DNA of 26,678 nt, taken from Gemmatimonadota bacterium. Lineage in GTDB: Bacteria > Latescibacterota > UBA2968 > UBA8231. The position numbers and the translations under genes were made by a program. The stretch spans positions 1 through 26,678 of the forward strand of contig JABHDC010000214.1 of NCBI GenBank assembly GCA_018673255.1, written 5' to 3'. Of this stretch, positions 19,144 to 26,427 are shown piece after piece; position 1 is the stretch's first letter, and each line of letters starts with the position of its first letter. The notes under the pieces are model-generated. The model was not told the DNA's origin and searched no databases. It saw only the letters and a list, made by a program, of their open reading frames with translations.

Positions 19144-19899
19144 TTGACGGACCCTTCCTATAGCATGCAGGCGAATGCCGAGTTTCAGAAGCACGGCCGG
19201 ATGGATGTGCGTCCGTCTCAGACGCAGATCATCGTCGTTTCCGGCAAGGAGAGCTTTCGGCGCATGGCCCGGACGCTGCCTGCTGCTGACGACCGGGTTC
19301 TTGAGATCGGCTGTTCGACGGGGGAGGCGACGCGCGCACTGGTGACGACGGGGGCACAGGTATTCGCCGTCGACAAGTCCACAACCCTGGTGGAACAGTT
19401 GCAGGCCGATCTGGCTGAGCACGAGCAGGTTGTCGTGGCCTGTCTGGATGGGCGGAACATTCCGGGGCTGGCGGCCCTCGTCAGTGATCCGACGATCCTC
19501 TTTATCGATGTCGGCGGGGATGCGCAACTCGATATCGTCGCCCTGCAGCTGCGTCTGTGTCTGCGTGCTTTTCGACCGCACACGGTGGTGGTGCGCAATT
19601 TCGAACTTGCCACGCTGTCCTCGCTGGTTGTACAGGTGGAGCCGCCCCAGTTGTCGGGGCTGAGTCCGGCCGAGGGGCCTGTGGGCCATGATGTTCTGGG
19701 CAATCTGCTAGATCTGTCGAAGAGCACGAGTTCCGACACACGCTGCTTCGCGGCGAATCGTCTCGGGACGATGAGTGACGACGAGGCCCAGAGTCGATTG
19801 CAGGAGATGCTTGAAGATCCCCATCAGAGGGTTCGACGGGCGGCGGAGCTGGCGGGGCAACGTGATGTGCTGGCTGACTCTTTGTCTGGTGGGGGATGA
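19144..19899 (+). CDS. Class I SAM-dependent methyltransferase-like protein with HEAT-like tail
   Basis: A protein of up to 251 residues. Motif I of Rossmann-type methyltransferases is clear (RVLEIGCSTGEATRAL, about 51-66), followed by AVDKST at the end of strand 2, where the SAM ribose is usually bound, and ILFIDVGGD at strand 4. The target-recognition part is not informative, so the substrate is unknown. Residues about 195-235 (SSDTRCFAANRLGTMSDDEAQSRLQEMLEDPHQRVRRAAELA) look like a single HEAT-type helical repeat attached to the catalytic domain. The stop codon overlaps the next gene's ATG by four bases, and because that neighbour is an RNA methyltransferase, a shared role in RNA modification is possible (inference). 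The start is uncertain: TTG 19144, ATG 19165 and ATG 19201 all lack a good ribosome site, and the family-like sequence starts near the last one. Confidence 0.7.
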   Translation: MTDPSYSMQANAEFQKHGRMDVRPSQTQIIVVSGKESFRRMARTLPAADDRVLEIGCSTGEATRALVTTGAQVFAVDKSTTLVEQLQADLAEHEQVVVACLDGRNIPGLAALVSDPTILFIDVGGDAQLDIVALQLRLCLRAFRPHTVVVRNFELATLSSLVVQVEPPQLSGLSPAEGPVGHDVLGNLLDLSKSTSSDTRCFAANRLGTMSDDEAQSRLQEMLEDPHQRVRRAAELAGQRDVLADSLSGGG

Positions 19900-21401
19900 G
19901 CATGGCTAAACGTCGAAAAAATAGGGCTCAACCCAAGGGGGCGACCTTCACTCGCGTGCCTCGGCCATCGCGCCGACAGGAAATGCCGGAGTCGGAGCCG
20001 GAGAAGAAGAAGTCGACGGGTCGATCGTCTGATTCATCAGCTGGCAGGTCATCGGCTGGGTCCGGCAAGTCGTCGGCGAAGTCATCTGGTAGATCGTCGG
20101 CGAAACCATCTACGAAGTCATGGGCTGAATCACCGGGTACATCTTCTGGCAAACGACCGGATAGATCATCGGACAAGTCACCGGAAGGATCATACGGGAC
20201 ATCGGAAGCGAAGTCGTCAGGCGGATCATCAGGCAAGGAGTTCGCCAAGACATCAGGCAGGCCGGCCGGCAAAGCTGCCGGTAAGTCGGGCGGTAGAGCA
20301 GCTGCCAGATCGACCGGTAGATCGACCGGAAAGGCGGCCGTCAGATCATCAGGCACATCAGCGGACAAGACATCGGATCTGTGGGTCGCGGCGGCACTGC
20401 CCGGGCTTGAAGGGTTGCTGAAGGCAGAGCTCGACCGGCGATTCAAGGGCCAGATCAAACATGTGCCGGGGGGCCGGAAGGGGGAGTGTCATTTCCTCTT
20501 CAGTGGCCGCGCAAGAACCCTGTTGTCTCTGCGTCTGTGTCACACGCTCTCGATGCGCCGCGATTTTGACGTGCAGCGACCGCGGACCCTGCTGTCACCG
20601 GAGCATGTGGCGCGGATCGTCACGGATCTGAAGGCGGCCATGGAGATCACGTCGACCGATCCCTTCACCGGGCTTCGTCTGGATGCGGCAGGATCTGATT
20701 CACCGACCATGAGGCGGCTGGGTGAACAGCTTGCCGAGAAGTTGTCCCTGCCCTTTGAGAATGAGACGGGTGATCTGGTTCTATCACTGCGACCGGGTGA
20801 CACGGGATGGGAGTTGCTGTGTCGTGTGGGCAATCGACCGCTGGGCACGCGGACGTGGCGAAAGGTCGACTACCGTGGGTCTCTGTCCGGTACCGTTGCC
20901 GCGGCGATGGTGGAATTGTCTTCGCCCTCGCCGGATGATCGTTTCCTCAACCTGATGTGTGGGAGTGGGTCGCTCATGATCGAGCGACTCAAGTGGGGGA
21001 AGGCAAAGCAGGTCGTCGGTGTCGACATCTCACCGGTCGCGCTAGACGCGGCGCGGCAGAATTGTGCGGCGGCGGGGCTGGCGGGCAAACTGCATCAGAT
21101 AAAGAGTGACACGCGGCATCTGCCCTTTGCCGACGAGAGCTTCGACCGTCTCTGTGCCGATCTTCCATGGGGGCAGTCGATCGGTACAGCCGAAGACAAT
21201 GTCGCCCTCTATTCGCAGACCTTAGCGGAGGCGCATCGTGTGTGCCGGCCCGGGGGCAGGCTGATCGTGCTGACCCAGGACCATCGGGCCCTTGAGGCGC
21301 TGGCCGAGGATGTTGCAGAAGGGTGGAAGCTTGTGCGTGAGGCCAGCTTCCTGCTCAGGGGCTTTCGGCCGCGGTGCCGGGTGTATCAGAAGGTCCGGTG
21401 A
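19896..21401 (+). CDS. THUMP-domain RNA guanine-N2 methyltransferase (Trm14/TrmN/RlmL-like) with low-complexity N-terminus
   Basis: A 501-residue protein. Residues about 35-165 are a Ser/Lys/Gly/Arg-rich low-complexity segment with no fold. After it comes a THUMP-type region (LWVAAALPGLEGLLKAELDRRF, then about 100 residues with FTGLRLDAAGSD) and a Rossmann methyltransferase: RVGNRPLGTRTWRKVDYRGSLSGTVAAAMVELS, motif I FLNLMCGSGSLMIE, VVGVDISPVALDAARQN and the catalytic DLPWG (the D/N-P-P-Y/W equivalent). That order is that of Trm14/TrmN (m2G6 in tRNA) and RlmL (23S rRNA) enzymes; DLPWG favours the Trm14 side. The basic extension might help hold RNA (inference). It overlaps the upstream methyltransferase gene by ATGA (19896-19899). 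A second ATG at 19902 with a G-rich run ahead is an alternative start. It is convergent with the lyase gene. Confidence 0.85.
   Translation: MSMAKRRKNRAQPKGATFTRVPRPSRRQEMPESEPEKKKSTGRSSDSSAGRSSAGSGKSSAKSSGRSSAKPSTKSWAESPGTSSGKRPDRSSDKSPEGSYGTSEAKSSGGSSGKEFAKTSGRPAGKAAGKSGGRAAARSTGRSTGKAAVRSSGTSADKTSDLWVAAALPGLEGLLKAELDRRFKGQIKHVPGGRKGECHFLFSGRARTLLSLRLCHTLSMRRDFDVQRPRTLLSPEHVARIVTDLKAAMEITSTDPFTGLRLDAAGSDSPTMRRLGEQLAEKLSLPFENETGDLVLSLRPGDTGWELLCRVGNRPLGTRTWRKVDYRGSLSGTVAAAMVELSSPSPDDRFLNLMCGSGSLMIERLKWGKAKQVVGVDISPVALDAARQNCAAAGLAGKLHQIKSDTRHLPFADESFDRLCADLPWGQSIGTAEDNVALYSQTLAEAHRVCRPGGRLIVLTQDHRALEALAEDVAEGWKLVREASFLLRGFRPRCRVYQKVR
20010..20385 (+). repeat. Imperfect short tandem repeats coding Ser-Ser-Gly-Lys/Arg units
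   Basis: Within the THUMP methyltransferase gene the DNA is a chain of roughly 9-15 base units built on TCATCxGGxAAG/AGA, translating to SSGK, SSGR, SSAK and similar. Units differ at third positions (tca/tcg/tct, ggc/ggt), which suggests old, diverged repeats rather than recent slippage. The complementary strand is open as well and reads Asp/Pro/Leu-rich repeats, an artefact of the codon pattern. Confidence 0.75.
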
Positions 21402-21449
21402 CTCGGCCAGTCGAAGGGCGACATTGAGTCGATCGATTCTATCGGATCT

Positions 21450-24400
21450 TCAAGGTGAAGTGAAAACCTGAGACCCACTCGCAAGGCAGACTGCGGCGCC
21501 TGCCCTGGCGGTGAATGAGCAAGGCCCCGGTAGGGCCCCGATCTCTTTCATCAGCCCATTGAGTCCAGCCCACGACAGCCCACCTGCAGCATCGACCACA
21601 AGCACACCGTCCTGCATTGGCGTCAGATGGGCGATGCCCTGCTCGAACAGTCGGTGCCACACGAGACTTCCTTCCAGATCGTAACAGAGCAGGAATCCCT
21701 GACTGGTTGCGGCCAATACGCGTTCCGGGCCCGCAGCGATATGGATGCCCGCTACCCGTCCACCGAGGCGCTTCATCCAACGACGTTCCCAAGTACTGTC
21801 ATCCAAGCCAAACAGATGGAGATTGGTACCGCGGCTTGCGCCGCACCCGATCAGCTGACTTCCACCAACTTCGCCAAAGGCCAGGGCCGTCTGCATGCTG
21901 GTCCAGCCCTCCACAGGCAGCTCTGCAATCAGGTCACCATCCGGTTGCAGGATGCGACAGGTAGACTGATCGCTCAGAATGTCTCCCCCCACGACGATCC
22001 GTGGTTCTCCTGATCCATCCATCTCGGTAACAACAACTCGTCCGGGAACGCCTTCGTTGTAGCGCCAGCGCCATTGCTCACGGCCGATGGCGTCGAAGCA
22101 TCGTACCTGGATATCACCGCAGCCTACGGCGAAGAATGGCTCGCCGTCGCTGACGCCTCCGGCCACCTGAACCGGGGCTGGCGTGGGCATTTCCCACCAC
22201 GGCCAGGGACAGGGCTCCCGTTCAATGACGGTCGACCACAGGCTGTCGCCGGCCAGATCAAGACCGGTCAGACTCGCCGATCCGTGGCCGGCTGCCAACA
22301 AGGGAGTTGATCCTTGTGACGCACCGATATCACGTACGGGACCGTCGAGTTGTGCCGTCCACAGTTTGCTGCCATCCGCCGCGACGAGACTCATTGTCCC
22401 ACCCTCGGTACCCACGACGATGGACCCATCATTCAGTGCACAAAGCGCCGTGATCCGATCTTGCGCATCGAAGAGGGAGGTGGGCGTGGAGCCGCCCGCG
22501 CGAGGGGTTGGATCGGGTGCTCGGACGACGGGATGCCGGACTTCGAAGGACTTCAGGTCCTGTGCCACTTCAGCAAGGGGGATCGTCTGCTCTCCCGGCG
22601 CGCATCCCTGAACAAGGTGCACGAATCGAACGGATTCGCCCGGCTCCAGATACAACGCTTCCCGCGCCGAGAAGGCGGTGAGAATCATCTCATCCGTGTG
22701 ATACCGATCGCACCAACGGGCCTTGTCGGAAGCCTTCTGATAGCGAAGGTGCACGGGCTCTTCCTGTATGCTCAGCTGCGTTGGCTCGCACAGACTTTCT
22801 ATCCGCACATCCACGAAATCGACACACGGGCTTGTTCGACGCCCCGTTGCCTGTCGACCATGGAGTTTGAGTTGAGTCGGCGTGCGGAAGTGAGCCTCCA
22901 CGGCAAAATCTCCGGCCTCCTTCGCAGTCACTGTATCCACAATGGCCACACACCGACCAGGAAACAGGTGGACTTCTCGCACCCAGTCGGCACCGGCGTA
23001 GTCCTTCAATCGAGTGCGTAGATAGATGACGCCTGCATCATCCGTTTCATTCGCTTCCACCACAGCGAACCCAGGGATGACACCGGCTTCGCCATCGCGC
23101 ACGATGGTCACCACAGAATGGTGCTCCGGGGCGGAGAAGACAAAGCTGTCTTCCTGCACGATCAGTGAAACGCCGAGCCGTGCGTATTCCACAATCCCCA
23201 TGGCATCATCGTAGGAATGGCTGCCACCCCCAAGACCATCCATCAGGAAATAATCGTCGGTCAATTCCCAGCCCGTGCGGATCGCCAGTTTGTCGAAACA
23301 GATTTCAATCGGCGCAGAGGGAGGGCACGTGACCGCGAGGGGAGCCACCTCTGGATCGCGATCCCACGCGCAATAGATCAGCGGATCAACTGGAATGACG
23401 GTCACACCGATCATCCCATCAGGCAGTTGCGGCTCCAGGCCGGTGTCGAAAGCCCTGGGCAAGGCAGTCAGAGAAGCCAGCTGTCGATCAGGTGATGCCA
23501 GGTCATGGGCAAATCGAAAGCGTCCATCGCCATAGTAGGCGGCGGCGACGCGAAGACTCGGTCCGGGAAACTGCCGTCGCAGGTCACAGTCTCCGGCCGT
23601 GGGCAGCCAGCCGCTATTGTTGATGACGGCCATGGCACACTCTGCCGCCTGCCGCGCGCCACCTGCTTCGAAATACCGATGAGATTGATCGAGCAACGCG
23701 TAATCGAGCATCACGGGCTGTGACATCCACCAGCCGTGACACAACCCATCACACAGCGGTTTCCAGGACGACCCATAGGGCTCGAAAACCTGACGCCCGA
23801 TACTTCGCCAATGATCCGGGCCCGTCACGTCTGGAAAGTGAGTTTCGAAGTATTGGGCTGCATACATCAACGTCAGTGCCGGTACCAACTCGTGGTTCTG
23901 CCGTGGAAACTCGGGGGTCTGCACCCGTCGGCAATTCGCCACATGCTGCCACCCTTCCTCACTCTGGGCCCACCCATAGAAAAACCGGGTGATGGCAAGG
24001 CGCTCTTCATCGCTGAACAGATCCATGTCCTCCACAAGTCGCCACGGCTGATATCGTGACAGGCTGTACAGGTGTGTCTGCACAATCTTCTCATTCTTGC
24101 CATAACCGCAGGCGATGATCGCGCGCCAGGCGTCCCGATATGCCTCGCCCAGCTCAGGTTCGCCGGTCAGGTAGTACAGATACCCTTTGAGATCGCCCTC
24201 CATCGTATTCGCGATCTGCCAGATAGATGTCGGCAGAGGGTTGTTGCGACATTCATCCACCTCATCTGCGGCCATCGGCAGGCGCGTGACTCTCAGGTCT
24301 TTCAGATGAGGAAGGGGGTCGTCCAACCGGCAGGCCAGTGCCTCACAACCTGCCTGCGCTCCCTCCGCATCACTGTATCCAAGCAGAATCACATTGTGCC

Positions 24401-24764
24401 CCGAACCGAAGGGGTTGCACAGTGTCCGCACCTCATATCCGGTGGGACCGGGATACCAGAGATCCGTCGCACACAGTGCTTCGAAATACAGCATCCGAAC
24501 ACAACGACTGTCTGACAGGTTGCCGACCACGAAGATTGGGCCGGTGGCCTCACGCAGGACCTGGCCCGCCGGATCTTCGAGGATCTGGGCCACAAGACCC
24601 ATGTCCTGAAGTGCATGATGGATGGACGTCGCCGCCATCTGGCCATGGGCCGAGCGAGGCGAGGCAATCACAATCGGCGTGTTTTTCTGGAGCGAGGTCT
24701 TCGTTTGTAGAACCCGAGGCTCTTTGATGAACACGTGCGCTTCGGGCGTATTGTCTGATTTCAT
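21450..24764 (-). CDS. Heparinase II/III-like polysaccharide lyase candidate with C-terminal PQQ-like propeller
   Basis: A 1104-residue protein of three parts. Residues about 30-165 form an alpha/beta domain (IVIASPRSAHGQMAATSIHH, PIFVVGNLSDSR, NVILLGYSDAEGAQAGCEAL) like the N-terminal domains of several glycoside hydrolases such as GH67 and GH20. Residues about 175-440 are an alpha-helical toroid with RQNHE (Asn290, His291), the Asn-His pair placed as in heparinase/alginate-lyase toroids. Residues 480-740 are the beta-sheet domain with GLGGGSHSYDDAMG (His516). The last 350 residues repeat ALNDGSIVVGTEGGTMSLV and GDSLWST-type units, a PQQ-like propeller. Uronic-acid-containing glycans are the likely substrate, but catalysis is inferred. 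There is no signal peptide or ribosome site at ATG 24764; its ATG overlaps the stop of an upstream remnant frame (TGA 24761-24763), so translation may once have been coupled. Confidence 0.8.
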   Translation of the reverse strand: MKSDNTPEAHVFIKEPRVLQTKTSLQKNTPIVIASPRSAHGQMAATSIHHALQDMGLVAQILEDPAGQVLREATGPIFVVGNLSDSRCVRMLYFEALCATDLWYPGPTGYEVRTLCNPFGSGHNVILLGYSDAEGAQAGCEALACRLDDPLPHLKDLRVTRLPMAADEVDECRNNPLPTSIWQIANTMEGDLKGYLYYLTGEPELGEAYRDAWRAIIACGYGKNEKIVQTHLYSLSRYQPWRLVEDMDLFSDEERLAITRFFYGWAQSEEGWQHVANCRRVQTPEFPRQNHELVPALTLMYAAQYFETHFPDVTGPDHWRSIGRQVFEPYGSSWKPLCDGLCHGWWMSQPVMLDYALLDQSHRYFEAGGARQAAECAMAVINNSGWLPTAGDCDLRRQFPGPSLRVAAAYYGDGRFRFAHDLASPDRQLASLTALPRAFDTGLEPQLPDGMIGVTVIPVDPLIYCAWDRDPEVAPLAVTCPPSAPIEICFDKLAIRTGWELTDDYFLMDGLGGGSHSYDDAMGIVEYARLGVSLIVQEDSFVFSAPEHHSVVTIVRDGEAGVIPGFAVVEANETDDAGVIYLRTRLKDYAGADWVREVHLFPGRCVAIVDTVTAKEAGDFAVEAHFRTPTQLKLHGRQATGRRTSPCVDFVDVRIESLCEPTQLSIQEEPVHLRYQKASDKARWCDRYHTDEMILTAFSAREALYLEPGESVRFVHLVQGCAPGEQTIPLAEVAQDLKSFEVRHPVVRAPDPTPRAGGSTPTSLFDAQDRITALCALNDGSIVVGTEGGTMSLVAADGSKLWTAQLDGPVRDIGASQGSTPLLAAGHGSASLTGLDLAGDSLWSTVIEREPCPWPWWEMPTPAPVQVAGGVSDGEPFFAVGCGDIQVRCFDAIGREQWRWRYNEGVPGRVVVTEMDGSGEPRIVVGGDILSDQSTCRILQPDGDLIAELPVEGWTSMQTALAFGEVGGSQLIGCGASRGTNLHLFGLDDSTWERRWMKRLGGRVAGIHIAAGPERVLAATSQGFLLCYDLEGSLVWHRLFEQGIAHLTPMQDGVLVVDAAGGLSWAGLNGLMKEIGALPGPCSFTARAGAAVCLASGSQVFTSP

Positions 24765-24900
24765 TGGGGCATTGAGTCCATTTCGACGGCACCCTCCCGG
24801 GCGACGAGATCGTAGACCTGCTCGAAGTTCTGGGTGCCGGCAGGCTGAGATGGCTGAAGTAGAGGTAGGATAGTTCGTTGCCGTTCACGGGGGGAAGGGG
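24761..24900 (-). pseudogene. Possible 3' remnant of a gene formerly upstream of the lyase gene
   Basis: On the minus strand one frame ends PAGTQNFEQVYDLVAREGAV and stops with TGA at 24763-24761, overlapping the lyase start as ATGA. The adjacent frame just upstream reads NGNELSYLYFSHLSLPA, and joining the two at CCGGC (about 24836-24846) would give a continuous protein-like sequence. This suggests the tail of a gene with one frameshift, its remainder lost. I do not recognise the family. The rest of the frame up to 25441 lacks protein character. Evidence is only coherence of the translation and the overlap. Confidence 0.35.
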
Positions 24901-25132
24901 ACAGACACCAGTCACGCGCATCTGATGCCTGCCGCATGGAGGGTTCGTAACGGTTTGCCCGGGGCCAAGAAAGAACTGATCGTTCGTGTTCTGTCTCGAT
25001 TACGTGCCGATCACGGCCTGGAGTCTGAGTGATTCGGTCAGCCGGCTGATGATAGTGCTGGTGCAGATCGACTTCAGCACCGTCGTCGCCCTGCGAAGTA
25101 ACACAGGCACGCAACTCTCTGAGGAGCCCCCA
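24901..25132. other. Intergenic region before the DUF6951 gene
   Basis: Together with the preceding remnant this makes about 370 bases without a convincing gene. A plus-strand stretch (about 24871-25031) reads FVAVHGGKGTDTSHAHLMPAA and ends AKKELIVRVLSRLRADHGLE before a TGA, which may be another gene scrap or chance. The promoter of the DUF6951/UroD-like unit should lie in the last 100 bases, but no clear -35/-10 pair is visible. Confidence 0.4.
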
Positions 25133-25471
25133 ATGAATGTGACCGTTGAAATCGATCCTGGAATCTGTGGCTTCCAAGCCACAGCATGTGTTTCCACCGA
25201 AGATCAACAGACCGTCGAGATCAACGTGGCCAGCGAGTGTGAACTGGTAAGGACCCTGGTCGATCTCTGGCACAAGAATGCGCCCATCGACGGATATCAG
25301 GAATTGGGACCGGAGGAGAGTGTGATTCTTAAGGAGGCTCGTACCCTGCTGCAGAACAAGGGATGTTGTGAGGCCTGCGTTGTCCCTGTGGGTGTCAGCA
25401 AGGCGGTACAGGTAGCGACGGGTCTGGCGTTGCCGAAACACGTCGTGCTAAAGATGACAACGTCCGGATAG
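25133..25471 (+). CDS. DUF6951 family small cysteine-containing protein
   Basis: A 112-residue protein: MNVTVEIDPGICGFQATACV opens with the family's characteristic 'v.ipGiCGf...v.a' strand; later come INVASECELVRTLVD, GPEESVILKEARTLL, KGCCEACVVPVGVSKAVQVA and GLALPKHVVLKM. Conserved-looking cysteines are at 12, 36, 78, 79 and 82 and could hold a metal or cluster (inference). DUF6951 proteins have no established function but commonly appear beside uroporphyrinogen-decarboxylase-like (corrinoid methyltransferase) genes in anaerobes, matching the neighbour here, which starts 16 bp downstream. GAGGAG seven bases before ATG 25133 fixes this start; the frame continues upstream to 24986 with sequence that has no family character. 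Confidence 0.8.
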   Translation: MNVTVEIDPGICGFQATACVSTEDQQTVEINVASECELVRTLVDLWHKNAPIDGYQELGPEESVILKEARTLLQNKGCCEACVVPVGVSKAVQVATGLALPKHVVLKMTTSG

Positions 25472-25487
25472 AGTAGGGGGAGGCGAG

Positions 25488-25655
25488 ATGGCTGCGAGAA
25501 TGACAAAACGAGAGCGCGTGGAGGCGACGATGGCCTTCCAGGAAACCGACCGCGTGCCTCTGTATGATCTGCTGCGCAACGATGCAGCTTTTCTTGGGGT
25601 GTTCAGCCCTGTGCCGCGAGAAGGCCACCATCAACGGGTAGCGATACGCCGGTGA
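25488..25655 (+). pseudogene. Truncated uroporphyrinogen-decarboxylase-like gene (5' fragment)
   Basis: From ATG 25488, behind a strong GGGAGG site, the frame reads MTKRERVEATMAFQETDRVP followed by LYDLLRNDAAF. This is the standard opening of uroporphyrinogen-decarboxylase-family proteins ('R.r...al.....DRvP..d.l..d'), which include corrinoid-dependent methyltransferase proteins of about 350 residues. After about codon 35 (near base 25592) family likeness ends; the frame wanders through the antisense of the short-chain dehydrogenase gene and stops at 25655. The remainder is not in the window, so the gene was cut by a rearrangement that placed minus-strand genes against it, or the assembly joins two unrelated contigs here. 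It probably formed an operon with the DUF6951 gene. Confidence 0.8.
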
Positions 25656-26385
25656 TGCAACCGGAAGCGGGCGAGCACAAGAAGGTTACGGCGCGGCCGA
25701 TGTCTTCGGGTGTGCCTCGACGGCGTAGAGGGACCTTGTCGTATTGATTCTGTTCAATGCTGCCTATTTCCGGTGGTTCTGTTCCGAAGAAATGGTCGGT
25801 GTTCATGTTTCCGGGCAGGACGGCGTTGCAGCGGATTCCGTGTTCGCCCAGATCGACGGCCATGCTTTCAGTCAATCGGATGACACCCGCTTTGGCGCAG
25901 CCGTATGCTGCGTCTTTTTTCCACGCTCGGCGACCGTGCACGGATGAAGTGCTGACGATGCTCCCCCCGTCACCTTGCTCAACCATTGCCATGGCGGCGC
26001 GTTGGCTGCAGAGGTAGAAGCCTTTGAGACCGATATCGAGGTTCAGGTCCCAATTATCTTCCGTCAATTCCAGGAAGGTCTGATCTTTTCCGCCAAAAGG
26101 ATTATTTGCCAGGATGTCGATTCGGCCAAAGCGCTCGATGAATGCTTCGAACATGCTCTCGACAATTGAACTATCCGAAATATCTCCTTCGAGGAATTCC
26201 GCTTCCCTTCCCATCTGACTGATCATCTCAAGCGTGTCTTCACCGTCTGCGTCGCGTCTCAAGTCGTTGATCCCGACGTCACAACCGGCTTCCGCCAACG
26301 CGAGAGCGATTCCCCTTCCTATCCGACGTTTGCCGCCGGTTACGAATGCTTTCTTTCCAGATAAGTCGTGTGGATGGTCAGCCAT
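25603..26385 (-). CDS. Short-chain dehydrogenase/reductase (FabG-like SDR)
   Basis: A 260-residue NAD(P)-dependent oxidoreductase of the classical SDR family. The cofactor loop is TGGKRRIGRG (residues 16-25), with Arg in place of the middle Gly, as in the TGGxRRIG form known from pteridine-reductase-like members. The structural NNAG motif is NNPF (94-97). The catalytic set is Ser148 (VSTSSVHG), Tyr161 and Lys165 (YGCAKAG). The C-terminal IRCNAVLPGNMNT and ITGVSLPVDGG segments are standard. Substrate cannot be assigned; sugar, polyol or 3-oxoacyl reduction are all possible. GGAGAGG lies just ahead of ATG 26385. Base composition is visibly less GC-rich than the genes before it, and its 3' end abuts the truncated UroD-like gene. 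It follows the pseudouridine synthase gene on the same strand after 42 bp and may be co-transcribed. Confidence 0.92.
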   Translation of the reverse strand: MADHPHDLSGKKAFVTGGKRRIGRGIALALAEAGCDVGINDLRRDADGEDTLEMISQMGREAEFLEGDISDSSIVESMFEAFIERFGRIDILANNPFGGKDQTFLELTEDNWDLNLDIGLKGFYLCSQRAAMAMVEQGDGGSIVSTSSVHGRRAWKKDAAYGCAKAGVIRLTESMAVDLGEHGIRCNAVLPGNMNTDHFFGTEPPEIGSIEQNQYDKVPLRRRGTPEDIGRAVTFLCSPASGCITGVSLPVDGGLLAAQG

Positions 26386-26427
26386 GGGTCCTCTCCTGCG
26401 GAAATGGAAGTCGGGAGATCAATTGGA

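Noticed and set aside
19928..20458. Asp/Pro/Leu-rich minus-strand frame with repeated DLPDD-like units
   Set aside because: It is the mirror of the Ser/Gly/Lys low-complexity codons of the methyltransferase gene.
21402..21449. Hairpin GATCGATTCTATCGGATC as terminator between convergent genes
   Set aside because: The stem is very short and has no T-run, so it does not support a terminator call.
24931..25031. Short plus-strand frame ending in AKKELIVRVLSRLRADHGLE
   Set aside because: Looks helical but is only about 34 codons from its ATG, with no ribosome site or known family; mentioned in the intergenic entry only.
24761..25441. 226-codon minus-strand open frame before the lyase gene
   Set aside because: Most of it is antisense to the DUF6951 gene and lacks protein character; only its last 25 or so codons are kept as a possible remnant.
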